In this document: positions 48,160-59,470 of the stretch, one piece after another
Layout of the letters: every line of letters starts with the position of its first letter
How positions within the stretch are numbered: the stretch's first letter is position 1
Source: Mastigias papua
Lineage: Eukaryota; Cnidaria; Scyphozoa; Rhizostomeae; Mastigiidae
Length of the DNA stretch: 64,000 nt
Assembly (NCBI GenBank): GCA_964019165.1
Contig: OZ025282.1
Location: forward strand, 8,611,529 to 8,675,528
Direction of reading: 5' to 3'
The notes under the pieces: model-generated
Databases searched by the model: none
The model's input: only the letters and a program-made list of their open reading frames with translations
Told to the model about the DNA's origin: nothing
Translations under genes and position numbers: made by a program

Positions 48160-50395
48160 GAGACCTAAATTGGTCAGCTGAATAAATGTGCCTGATGTTC
48201 GGCACATTATAATGTCTCACACTCTTCTTTGGTTTTACTGTTTTGTTATTCGTTGTTGCTACCCTTTCATGTTTTGGTTTCTTTTGCCATCTGCAGACGC
48301 ATTAAAGAGTACAGCAGTATGTGGCAAGGTTTTGAGAAAGTGTTATTTTGTGTGACATGATACGAGTTGTAATGCGGAGCCCTATATTATTGTACTGATA
48401 CTAATAGTTGTGTTGACTCTGAGGGAGCAATGTTCTTACGCTTGGATATCGTATACTTAACTACTTTATCTTTTGATATAAGAAGACTTTCATGGTTTGC
48501 TGTTTGGTACCAATATATATCCATGACGTTCACATTAAATGGTTTCTTGTCCACTCCGTTGTACTATTTAATTTAATTTGCACACTAAATACGATAATTT
48601 CGGTAGCACCAATCAAGCTAGATCGAGTCTCCCATTTCGGAACCCATTGTAAAGAGGTAATGCCCTTAACTCTATATTGCTTCACCGGGCCTGCTTTATT
48701 AGCTAGTGGCATTTTGCAGCTAAGACCTTGCTTGATGATCTATAGTCAGAGCTAATGTTGTTACTAGTTTGACTTTCAGTGTTTAGATATGATACGTAAA
48801 GATCATTTTGTTGCTGTTTTGGATCTTTTTACATTGGTCAACATTATCTCGAGCACTTTGCTTCACATAGCTGCTCTTTCAGTAGTTGTTTGCTATTGTT
48901 GCTATGCCATTTCCATAGTCATCTTTTTCCAGACCCCTGTTCTATTTAGTATGTGTTTGGATAGTATGGGTTAGGGATTTGGTTTTTTGTTTTGTTTGAA
49001 ATGGCACGATCTCTGCGCACGTGCGTTTTTATACAAGAAACAAGCTTGGATGTTTCCTTGTATTTTGTGAAATCCTGCCATGTTCCTCACATGTTTGGCA
49101 AGAATTCTTGAAGATGAATCGGGAATTCAATGTTTCAGTTGATTTCATGAACTTACCATTTATTGCTGAGCTGTGTGCAATGTAAATTGTCTTGCATGAT
49201 GAGTTTTTTCCAATTCACTATAAATGCACTTGTAAAAACAGTTTCTTATGCTTACATTTGAAGTTCACTCTGCTTGAGTTTCTTAAACGTTTCTTAATTT
49301 TTACTGGATTTGAACCTCATGTTTCTTATGTACTGGTTTCTTGCAAGAAAAGTGTATTGTTTTTTTGTTGGACCAGAGAGCTCAAAAGAAACGTACGAAG
49401 TATATAACCAATTCTGCCCTCAGAGCCTGTTATTCGTACTCAAAATGACATTAAAGCTTTCCAGGTTCTTGCACAACCCACACAAATATGCTGTTAATTT
49501 CAACATCAGTAAGAAAACCGTATTGTATTGTCTTGGAGGGCTTCCTGGTATAGTAACTACCTTGCTCAAGCAGTATTGTTGCAACTGATGAATACACCGT
49601 TTCCTTTCCAGTACTCGGTAAAGTTCGTCTGAAGGGTGGTTTTCAATCAATGATTGAAGGAAATTAGATGTAACGCCCTTAATAGGAGAATCTTATTTAC
49701 TAAACTATAGAGTAGAAGAAAAACAACACAAAATCAGGTCTCTCATCTAATTTAATTGGTCACATGATAAAATTCCTCTGGAATTCATCCCTTAGAAACA
49801 TGTTTTTGAGATGACTTGTGGTTATTACAGCTAAAATGGGCAATAGAAATGTTGGATTTGTACTATATTCATTGACATCGCCGTATTGACCTTGTCTCAA
49901 TGACATGAACTTTTCGACCACTTATGCAAAGAGCCAACCTTGACGATCATGTATTTTTGCACGTTTATCCTTTATTAAACAGCGCCAACACCAGAAATCA
50001 TCATGAACCGTAATCATCTTCATTATTATCTCTTCCATGATCACCTGTATCTTTGTCTTGATTCGCTCACCTTTACCATTGTTATCATTCACTGCTATCG
50101 TCACCGATCATCAAAAGTCACCAAGAAATCCTCTTGTACATATTTTGTTCCCTGCATATTTGGGTCTCTTTTTGCATTTAAGTTTAACTAACGTTGTAAG
50201 TGCCGGCCAAAGTGGAAACTCGTTGACCCAGTGTCGTTTTCTGCTTCAAATGACCCACATAGTTTTTAAAGTGTATTTGCAGTTCTTCGGTTAATAATTC
50301 GATAGGAAAAAAGAAACCATAGTTAATCACTGTCATTATTTTCACTACTTTATTATCCACAATTAGAGCCCTACAATGTCTTAATTATTCACCCA
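48160..50395. other. Long stretch without recognised features
   Basis: About 2.2 kb of AT-rich DNA with short open frames of no recognisable family. Nothing repeated elsewhere was noticed. Confidence 0.5.
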
Positions 50396-50401
50396 TCATT
50401 A

Positions 50402-50884
50402 GGCCTGGTTGTCATATAGCCATAAATGCCGTATGGCTACCTGTGACAGCATTCTGCCATCTGACATGGTTCCCTGTACCGCTGGTACAGGTTACTATGC
50501 CGGTAACTAAGGATATGTTTTTGAGTAATCTTCTAATCTTTCACAGTTTTATTTTATGAACATCGCTAATTGCGCATGCAGTTCAAGTGTATGATTGGCT
50601 CACCACTTTCACCTATTTGCATAGAACAAAAGCTTATCGCAAGCTGCCGCAGGCAAAATATACGATTCGGTTGTCTGCGGTACCGGGAGACTGCCGTAAA
50701 TGCCGGGGAAAATTGAACTCATCCAGCTTTCTTCCGGTAGTTCAAACTTCTTCCGGTGGTACCGGGAGAAGCCGTTCACTTATAAAAATATGCGCCTGCG
50801 GTACCGGGAGCGTGGCAGATAGAAGATGGCACAGTGATATCACAGGTAGCCTTACAGCAGTTACGGCCATATGGGAACCAGGCT
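50402..50884. mobile_element. Harbinger-like MITE, TTA duplications
   Basis: The left end GGCCTGGTTGTCATATAGCC and the inverse of the right end GGCCATATGGGAACCAGGCT match, and the similarity continues inward (GGCTACCTGTGA / TCACAGGTAGCC). TTA flanks both ends (50399-50401 and 50885-50887). The interior has three direct GGTACCGGGAG copies (50681, 50758, 50799) and a GTACCGCTGGTAC palindrome (50477). No coding capacity. Confidence 0.8.
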
Positions 50885-50887
50885 TTA

Positions 50888-52735
50888 CTTATAATTAGCA
50901 TATTCGACTAACAACTGGTATCGCCAGTTGCCATAAAAAGACGCCATCTTATGTCCTGGTTGTCGCCAACAGGGTTGCCACTTGTTGAGACGAAAGTATG
51001 GTGCAGCACCTCCTTAGTGATAAAAAGGGGATTTCATCAGACAATGTTTGCTGCTCGTATATTGTTCGAGTAATTCAGAAGGATCTCATTTATGTTGCTC
51101 ACTCAATCCTGCTTCTGCACCAGCTAGGTATTATGAATCATATGGAAAATGAAGAGAATTAAGCGGGACGTGGTTTTTGCCTTCATCTTTTGGCTCAGTT
51201 TCCGTTTTTAGGGCATGACATCCCTTTCATCTAGAAGACCTCGCCCTTTCGTCGGGCATACGTGCTTCGCACCCCCTAAGGGTACAAGACCAATTTTTGC
51301 CCCTGATCACCAACCACATCTGTCAGCTGCGGTACTCACTATCCATTTACTTTTCAGATGCCCACCAAGCTCTGTTTTTCGATCCGACGCCAGTGCTCCT
51401 GAAGAGCCTTGTGATATAGTGTTTCGTTACCAACAGCAAACTCATCTATTTTCAGCAGATTGTTTTTGAGTTAGTTAACTAATCTCTCCAAATAACCCAA
51501 AACTTCAGTCTTAAGATCCTAATGACTCATAATTGCATTAGTAGCATATAAGTAACGAATAACATTTCTTTACTCATACTGCATTCCAGTCTGTTGATAA
51601 ATTGTTACATGTACTATATTATAGTCATGTGTCGTTCTATTTCCATGCAAAATTCAAAGACATACCGAAATTCCTTTTGCTGTAATCTCGAAGATTGAGG
51701 TTTATTATCGTTAGGTCCTAGCACAAGTTGTTAATGAGAGATAATGGCTTGTTTGGGTGGATCTGTGCTGTTTGCATGCAAATACAAGATTACTCGGGTA
51801 CCAGACAGATAACTGACGTAACTTTCATACAGCACTGAAATCAAGACACCACTTGAAAGAAGTTTGACAATCTAAGAATATTAGTGTCTAGAAACCTTCT
51901 AGGAGATATTTACTAGAGGTGCTTTTCAGGAAACTCGCTGTCCTTTGTTGCTACATTTATATTCTTTATTACTTGCATTTGCATGAGATGAAAATTACTA
52001 GCCATACGGCTGAGCTTCGGTTCTTCAATGAAGGGCCTTCACTTAGCCTGAAATATTTAATGTTGAATGCAATTCACAGCTTTAAATGAGTTGCCTTTTC
52101 CTGATTTTCATCTACTTGTTAGGATTCATAAGAAGCCTGCGATTTCCCAAGGATAGTTCATCATCATCAGCACAATTATGCGAAGGAGTTCGATGTTTTT
52201 CGATTTTATTCCCGGTTGCTAGGGACTTCAGTGCAAGTAACCATTCTACATTTTCCCATATCAGGAGCTTCTTCCCGTTTTCTAAGTATCTCCATATCTC
52301 CTACTGATCATCATCTCAGTTTCTTCATCTGTTTGGCCTTCCCTTCTGCCTCTATTCCGCAACCATACGACATATCCTCTTTGCCACTTGGGACTCCTCT
52401 CTTCCTATACATAAAAGTGAACATGTCCGGGTCACGGCACCAATTTATGATGAGCGTTTTACAAACAATGCATGCCTCGAATGTACACATAGAAATATAT
52501 TATTTTTTGTGCAAAATGATTTAATGTATCTGTTCAATCCTCATGTTTTTCAGTTTTAGTGGCTACGCCTTCTGGGAATTTGTCTATCAACACTTCCGTT
52601 CAAGGTTTTCATAATTGAGTCTCATAGTACACGGCATGCAATTCAATCTTTCTTTCTGAACAATTTCTTTACACGACTTGTTCAAGCAAACCTAATTCGG
52701 TAGTTAGCTTTTTCTCATTACTCTTCTGTAGCACC
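50888..52735. other. No gene supported
   Basis: A second CCTGGTTGTCGCC end-like motif at 50957 hints at another degraded element. The open frame at 51215-51469 lies in slightly G+C-richer DNA and has a TTACTTTTCAG acceptor-like site inside, but no domain. The rest is AT-rich. Confidence 0.4.
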
Positions 52736-53159
52736 ACATTTCAACTTATGTTGTAGATTGAAATCTCAGCTTTTGATGAAGATTAAGACGAGAGTGACAA
52801 CAAAAAGAGACCACATTTAGATTATTTGACGACTATTCCATGATATTTTACTTAAAATGACTATTCCAAGACTAATCCGGTGTAACTATAAACGTTTCGA
52901 CTCGTGCTCGAGTCATCTTCAATATGAGGATACTGGATGAGACCGAAATATAAAGTAAGGGTGGATCGAAAACCACGTGATGGGAATGGACGAATAGGAA
53001 AGATGCGGAAGAAAAGGGCGTAAAGGGAGCACTGGAAAATATAGTGATAAACAACATGTACGAGGTACATAGCAGAGATAATATCAAATAAAAGACAAAT
53101 CACTAGGGAGAGTATAGGCACCAAAAAAGTGTATAGAAATGGAATACGTAGAACAAAGG

Positions 53160-53338
53160 TCAGAATAAAACCATGGAAATAGAAGATTGCTGGGAGTTGA
53201 GGGTGGATCTATCCCTTTGAATAAGAAGACTTTCATGAATAAGAAGATCGAAAGTCATGCTAGTTTTGCTGATGATGGATAAATCCTCAAGTGTGCCCTC
53301 ATGGCCTGATTGTTTTATATGGTCCCCAACCGATGAAG
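53160..53338 (-). pseudogene. Penelope GIY-YIG C-terminal fragment (left copy)
   Basis: Antisense frame with SSSVGDHIKQSGHEGTLEDL and, further on, LLIHESLLIQRD and a terminal SSISMVLF. This is the same C-terminal third of the endonuclease as in the right copy, with a few replacements (for example DRS for DRP). The part with the GIY/YIG core is missing, so it cannot be active. Confidence 0.85.
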
Positions 53339-53340
53339 AG

Positions 53341-53658
53341 TGCTCTAACGTCATTTATAAGTACTCGTGTAGTGGCTGCAGTGCCACTTATTACGGTAAA
53401 ACATCCAGAAATCTTAAGATTCGCTGTTACGAGCACCTAGGGACTAACAAAAGTGGAGGTAAACGTGCCTGCCCTAGTTCTTCATCGATTGGGGACCATA
53501 TAAAACAATCAGGCCATGAGGGCACACTTGAGGATTTCTCCATCATCAGCAAAACTAGCATGACTTTCGATCTTCTTATTCATGAAAGTCTTCTTATTCA
53601 AAGGGATAGACCCACCCTCAACTCCCAGCAATCTTCTATTTCTATGGTTTTATTCTGA
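53341..53658 (+). pseudogene. Penelope-like element GIY-YIG endonuclease, 5' truncated
   Basis: About 105 codons in frame to a TGA at 53656. Visible in order: VIYKYSCSGCSATYYGKTSR, that is the (G)IY strand, two cysteines of the zinc-binding pair and YYGKT in place of YIGxT; then LKIRCYEHLG with the conserved arginine and EH; then SSIGDHIKQSGH; then the ESLLIQRDRPTLN helix containing the catalytic-type glutamate; and the usual SS..M.LF end. In the family this domain nicks target DNA for primed reverse transcription. The open frame appears to start at 53257, but codons before 53341 are antisense sequence of the left copy and not Penelope protein. There is no RT domain, so this is a relic. Confidence 0.88.
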
Positions 53659-54179
53659 CCTTTGTTCTACGTATTCCATTTCTATACACTTTTTGGTGCC
53701 TATACTCTCCCTAGTGATTTGTCTTTTATTTGATATTATCTTTGCTATGTACCTCCTACATGTTGTTTATCACTATATTTTCCAGTGCTCCCTTTACGCC
53801 CTTTTCTTCCGCATCTTTCCTATTCGTCCATTCCCATCACGTGGTTTTCGATCCACCCTTACTTTATATTTCGGTCTCATCCAGTATCCTCATACTGAAG
53901 ATGACTCGAGCACGAGTCGAAACGTTTATGGTTACACCGGATTAGTCTTGGAATAGTCATTTTAAGTAAAATGTCATGGAATAGTCGTCAAATAATCTAA
54001 ATGTGGTCTCTTTTTGTCGTCACTCTTGTCTTAACATTTCAACTTGTTCATAACTTTGAATGATACAGCTGAATGTCCAGAATCCACCTTTATAACTGAT
54101 TCAAACAAGTCCCATTTTCCGCAATCCAACCTCTATTCTTTACCTACCCAAGTTCTGTTCGTCCACTAAAGATCGATAA

Positions 54180-54525
54180 ACATCACTTTTGATGTCTTCG
54201 TATTTGAATACCAATATCATATGTTTTGAAAGTTTTTATTATATCACTTATCATTTTCCGACGAGAAACACCACTTTCTGCTAGAAGACGGTTATCATCT
54301 GTGTATCCGAATTGGGTAATTTATTTCCATTCCCTTTATTTCCCTCAACATTCTCTGGCGCTTCTTCGTTGATTACTTTTCCATGCAAATTAAACAGAAT
54401 AGGTGATATTATGCATCCTTGCCTTACTCCACATTTTCCCAGCACTTTTCTTATGCATATTTCCTTTATCTTGATGACACGAGCTGTTTGCCTCATGTAG
54501 AAGTCAAACATCGGTTTTGCCTTAT
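54180..54525 (-). pseudogene. Non-LTR reverse transcriptase fragment, antisense
   Basis: The minus-strand frame reads FYMRQTARVIKIKEICIRK, then CGVRQGCIISPILFNLHGKV, the RT motif VRQGCxLSPxLFNLY with the following helix, then INEEAPENVEG. The catalytic YxDD box appears as GYTDDNRLLAES only after a one-frame change near 54300. It is a different lineage from the relic at 44.3 kb (GVRQGC and not GVPQGS). The sequence is broken by the frameshift, with no complete domain. It lies directly beside the Penelope insertion. Confidence 0.8.
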
Positions 54526-54641
54526 GAAAAGGATTCCGTGAAAGTCTGTTGGTACTACAGAACTTCACTATAGCACGAAAATGCGGGAGCATTCAGCTAA
54601 AAGAGTGTTCCCGCTTTTTCGTGCAATAGAAAAGGATTCCC
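54526..54641. repeat. Hairpin flanked by a 12-bp direct repeat
   Basis: GCACGAAAATGCGGGA and TCCCGCTTTTTCGTGC (within 54571-54627) form an imperfect stem. GAAAAGGATTCC occurs on both sides at 54526-54537 and 54630-54641, consistent with a ~92-bp insertion and its target duplication. Confidence 0.45.
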
Positions 54642-54644
54642 TAC

Positions 54645-55090
54645 TTTCAGCATTATATCTTTTGTTTATCAACTTTTCTATAATATCGATTTTCTATATC
54701 AAGCTTGCTATATGCATATGTGTACATGTAAACTTATCTAAATTGATAAAATATCTGCTAATTTGACGAGATTATCAAAAGCTGGCAATTACAAAGCATG
54801 GAAGGTGCCTTTCATAGTCACCGAAGTAAATCCAAGTGATTTTGGTTTCTTTGTTGAAGTAAAATTCTCACTAGTCATAAAGCATCTTTTGTTCCTAGTC
54901 CTGCTAGGACGGCAAATTGCTTCTGGGTCAATCCACATTTAGTCAGTGATATTTTGCATCTCCTGTTTAGTCCTTCTTGGCCAAGACCTTTTATGACTTA
55001 TGGTGGTATGTTGTCTTCTCCTGGTGCTGTGTCGTTCTTTCAATCTTATATTGTCCCCTCGATTTCTCTATATTCAATGTTTACTTTGGA
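54645..55090. other. No feature recognised
   Basis: AT-rich spacer. Confidence 0.45.
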
Positions 55091-55091
55091 T

Positions 55092-55298
55092 CAGGAGTGC
55101 CCAGGTTTTTCTTGGTGAAGGCAATACTCAGAAAAGTTAACCAGAAGCCGGGCCACACACTACAGATCAGTGTGCATTGCTAAATTTGAATTATGTTAAG
55201 CGTATAATTTGAAATGCATTGCATAGTCTTGGTACTGGCCAATAAAACCTAGGCTTCGGGCCACAGTTGCCCCGTGGTCCATAGTATGGGTACTCCTG
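55092..55298. mobile_element. hAT-like MITE, 207 bp
   Basis: Ends CAGGAGTGCCCAGG and the inverse of TGGGTACTCCTG. Inner GCCGGGCCACAC and CTTCGGGCCACAG are the GGGCCAC motif of hAT elements. The flanking octamers CTTTGGAT (55084-55091) and CTGTAGAT (55299-55306) agree at 6 of 8, as for an aged 8-bp duplication. Non-coding. Confidence 0.75.
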
Positions 55299-55299
55299 C

Positions 55300-55735
55300 T
55301 GTAGATCCACCACTGTTTAGCACAGGCAGATGATTTATCTCACCTGCATTTTGCTCTTTTAGACTTTTCTATCTATCTGCCTGAAGTCTTGGAAAACTCG
55401 TTATGATTTACGCCATGGTCAGTAAATTATTACCATTTGCAGAGAAATTACCTCTTAGCTTTGGCTAGAATTACTCCATACATGATTGATTCTTTACAGG
55501 TAATGAGCTGTCACGAGAAATAATGTTGTACACCCACGTGTCCCAACTTGTGGGAATCCCCCTAGGGGGAAATTTAACTTTAAGGAGGGAATGCCAAGTT
55601 GCTTTCATGGATGATAAATGACAAACATAGTTTGTCTGACCGAACGCCTAAAGCCCCTTTTGGAATCGCTTGGGTTTTTCCTCTATGTCTGACGTACTAA
55701 TAAAATATGTGATATGCACGGCGCTTTAGAAGATA
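55300..55735. other. No feature recognised
   Basis: AT-rich DNA. A CCCCCTAGGGGG palindrome lies at 55559-55570. Confidence 0.45.
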
Positions 55736-55739
55736 TTTG

Positions 55740-55990
55740 TTTATAGGAAAGTACATCTGGATCGCTCAAAGCCGCCCCCCCCCCCCTGTTTATCTAGTAT
55801 TCCAGTGTCGTGCTTGTGTAGTGCCTGTCTCACTATATAGCGCTGTAGCGGTACACAACCTCATACATTCTCGCTTAGAACACATTAAGAAAGTTTTGAA
55901 TCTTTCAAATCGTGTCAGTCAAATCTTGAAAAAGTTAAGAAAGTTTCAGTAGTGGGCGAAAAAAGCTTTTTTATTAATAGAAACGTTTAA
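55740..55990 (-). repeat. Dispersed repeat family A, diverged antisense copy
   Basis: A C12-type run is followed by GTGCTTGTGTAGTGCCTGTC, TACATTCTCGCTTAG, AAAAGTTAAGAAAGTTTCAG and GTGGGCGAAAAAAGC, matching the 5' half of family A as seen at 25.1 and 29.8 kb. Confidence 0.5.
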
Positions 55991-55994
55991 CTGC

Positions 55995-58900
55995 ACCATT
56001 CTTGAATTGCACACTATCATCTAATGACATCAGTTATTGCCAATCCAATAAGAAGCATAATGTTACTTGTGAAGGGAGAATCTCGTTACGTGTCATAAAA
56101 AGAGGAACAGCACGAATAAGTTTGAAAACGGTGTCCTGCATGTTTATCGGCTTATCAGGATGCTCTTTGGATGGCCAGTGAGTAGTAGAATTGACAGGAT
56201 ACAGGAAGATCTCTAAGGATAGCTTTCTACATTTTTATCGCAATAACTTTTGTTTGTCGAGCAGGCTATGCTATTATTTGAAAGGAAATTACAGCTTATT
56301 GGAAAGGACGTTGACAAGACAATAGCTATGGGGCGAACTAAAGTTTATCAATAAGATCTTTCATAAATGCCAGATGTTCATCTGTTCTGTTAGACTATTA
56401 GTGATTCAGTACTGATACCCTGCAGTAGTTGCATCCGATCAATTTCAAATGAAATTAATATCATGCACCCATCGTGGCATAGCCAAGCATCTAAAGTCTG
56501 TTTTCCAATGTCCTTTCCCAAATATGTGGAGACACATTTGAATGATCTACACCACTCGAGTTTGATGTACTATACGGCACGATTGTCCCAGTTATATCCA
56601 TTTAAAGTACTAGCGGTTTGTAATGTTAAATCAAAAATTTACTATGTATGTTTTGATGTTATTTTATCCTGTTTCATGAATCTTGTTGTGCAATGCGGTA
56701 TAATTCAATTTGTCGGGTTTTGTATAGTGCGAATCATATGAAACCAATTTCACAGACAATCACACTGAGTTAGCTCAGGCAAGAGCCCTCTCAGACAAGA
56801 GCCCTTTGCGTTATGGTCCGATCGGTACAACCACGTATGACTTTGGTTTAGCAAGTTGCCGCGCAGTCGTTCTTGATAGTTTTCATAGAAGTTTGAACGA
56901 TATGATATGGTACATCACAGCATATGAAACAGGCATTTGCTTTCTGTTACGGCGGTATTTTCTACTGCACTCTAAGAGAAGCTAACAGTAAAAATAAAGA
57001 CATGCAGGGTGGGTAAAGTAGAGTTAATGGGATATTAAAGTATCTCTTTGTGATGGAGTTAACTGTTGGGAGGTCTGCACTTGTAGGTAATTTAGCCATG
57101 ATTACTTCATATATCTAAATCTGTCTTGTGGTCTAGCGTTAGAAAGTATTTCAATACACATTGCCCGTTACCGCTGGTATGTGGATTACGTTGTAATGCC
57201 GAGTAAATTGAGTTTGTTTTAAAACCCCAATAGGCGACAGAATACCGCATAGAAGATACGGCTTTGCTTATCGTTCGTGTACCTGTTAATCTAACTGACT
57301 GTAGAGCCGCAATTAGAGTGACTGGCTGTGTTGGTTTTCGCAGTAATTAAGATAGAGGAATCCATACATAGACTCTGGAGCTAAAACTTGTTGGTACTGG
57401 TACTCCTCCGCAAGACTTCCTTGAGTAGCTATATAGGTATTTAAGTTTGTTTTCTATGATCAGCTCTTACCATTTGTTAGCTTACATTGGATTATGATAA
57501 AATAATATTTATACACGATTCTACCCTTCACTTGAAGTTAATTTAACCATGTCTATATTCATATCTAACCATGTATAGCTACATTGACCCGCCCAGGTCA
57601 TACAAACCATATTAGGACAGGCTATATGATTTTAGGTAGGGGTTTTTTTCAGAGTGAGTATGATTTATTGTATCAAGACCGAATTGTGAAGAGTAAGGAT
57701 ATGCCAACGCAGGCCCAATAGGGTTGTCAGTACTAGATTGAGAGGAAGCGAGGTAATGAAAGGCCTCAGAAAGGACAAACATGGGTTAGGTTGTAAGGAT
57801 TTAACATAAGATTGTGTTTCAGGAATTGCGTCATTGTTAGCAGAAATCAAAGTTGGGCAGTAGTTGATGTTAATGCAGGACTTATAATTAACCTTGCGTG
57901 ATAGTTCTTTATTCAGTTTAGCTGGAAAGGAAGAAAGCATTGGTATGAGCTAGTTTAGAAATGTTCTCTCTCATTTACTAGTACTGTTTCCACTGAATTC
58001 AATGCTATTTGACCTAGAATTCATAGTTGCGAACCGCGAATGGACCAAGGCACTCGTTGTGTCACATTGTTGTCCATACCTTCGAAATGGGACAACCAAC
58101 TTATGGCAAAGCGATGTGCCCTTAACCGTTTGCGCTTGCAATGGCAGTACTAGCACACAACCAATTACTGTAGTTGATCATTGTTAAAAACGAAAGGCCA
58201 CTGACTTGAGCCATAGGGTTATGCTAGACTTATACCACTTATTTTCTTGAAAGTATCTTCATGTTGAAGAAAGCTTGATTTGTCGGAAAATATCTGCTAT
58301 AAGTACCAGTTGAAGATGTGAACTTTATGTTTTTAGACTTACAAGATTCATTGAGTTGTACTTATATTTTAAAACTAGGCATAGCTTCGAGGGACCGGAG
58401 TATTTTATGAAAATATTTCATCCAAGTTGGTACAGGTACATTTTACAACAGTTTTTTGTCATTTTACCATATGATTCGAGTTTCGTTTCTGGTGAACCTG
58501 GACCTTTAAGGTGGGAATTGTCGTTTAGTGGCATGCAATATGTGTCACCACAAGATTAGGAGCTCAAGTTGACAACCCTCCGTTTTCGACAGCAGCCCAG
58601 TAATACGTTCTCCATTACAGTGTGGGTAGATTATACAGTTGGACATCTAACTCTTACGACAGCCGCGGAATACTTTCATAAGTCAGCTGTTCATAGATCC
58701 TTTCGGATAACATTGGTCCAGTTGAGCCTTTTTGTTTGACACTCTTTGTAATGTTGTGGAAAATGTGTTTGCACCCTTTTCTATCACGAAAGGGATTTTC
58801 GTTCCAAAGGGAATTTTATCTTATGGTTAGAAAGAGGGAAATCCAAATTCGAAGGAAAATGAATTTAAACTGATTGTGGAAATATGGAAAACAATATTGA

Positions 58901-59305
58901 ATTGACGAAAAAGCGTCTGAATTTTACCTTCCTGTTCTTTTATTTGAAATAGCGGTTTGCACTTGTTTTAAAAGTCAATGAGATATGACTTCGCTATTTT
59001 GTGACCTTATATGGTATCATCACATTAGGAACCTTTGCATTACCTTTATGCTGGTTGGTTTCTACATAAGCATAATTCAAATCTCAGGTTCCGTCGAAGA
59101 ACTTTTGAGCTTCAGTATCATTTGAAAATCATTCAGAGTATTATATTTAGTTGCTGGTGCATAAACTGATGCATTTTCATAGTTCATTCTTAATTATTTA
59201 TATTGCTGATAAAGCCCAATCCTCTTTCACGGTACTTTTCTGTTCATTGCAAGCTTGATTTCCGACTTCTGTCGTGCAATTGACTTCTGAATGCTGTTTA
59301 TACTG
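55995..59305. other. Long stretch without recognised features
   Basis: About 3.3 kb of AT-rich DNA. Short open frames (56463-56741, 57665-57940, 58002-58187) have no recognisable domain. No repeats shared with the rest of the window were noticed. Confidence 0.5.
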
Positions 59306-59308
59306 ATA

Positions 59309-59468
59309 CAGTAGAACCCCGTTCTGTTAGCCTCTGAAGGGATATTGGAAATTGGTCCGAGTTAGCTGAGTCTTTCAACAAGTTGGAGTGAATTCAAGGA
59401 GAATGAGAAATCAGTCTACTAAGCGATAGTCCGACTTATCCAGGGTACGACTTAACGGGATTTAACTG
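59309..59468. mobile_element. pogo/Tigger-type MITE, 160 bp
   Basis: Begins CAGTAGAACCCCGTT, ends with the inverse of CAGTTAAATCCCGTTAAG, and is flanked by TA on both sides (59307-59308 and 59469-59470). Interior GGTCCGAGTTAGC and GTCCGACTTATCC motifs are the usual pogo/Tigger subterminal style. Non-coding. Confidence 0.82.
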
Positions 59469-59470
59469 TA

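Larger units (their letters stand above)
52748..54033. mobile_element. Penelope-like element, head-to-head partial copies
   Basis: The left arm (52783-53338, minus) and right arm (53480-54033, plus) are near-identical inverse copies of a Penelope 3' part. Both contain the C-terminal end of the GIY-YIG domain and a 3' UTR with CTGAAGA, a GACTCG/CGAGTC stem and GAAAC. A 141-bp centre (53339-53479) holds the start of the GIY-YIG domain and is present only in the right copy. The left copy has about 35 bp more at its 3' end (52748-52782) than the right. Partial inverted copies with a short terminal extension are a described habit of Penelope-like elements. Reverse transcriptase is absent, so the insertion is 5' truncated and not autonomous. 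Confidence 0.88.
52736..54045. other. 12-bp target-site duplication of the Penelope insertion
   Basis: ACATTTCAACTT occurs at 52736-52747 and again at 54034-54045, exactly bracketing the inverted Penelope copies. It is best read as the duplication made on insertion. Confidence 0.7.

Noticed and set aside
53257..53340. N-terminal part of the 133-codon Penelope frame
   Set aside because: It is the antisense of the left inverted copy, open by chance, and not part of the endonuclease.
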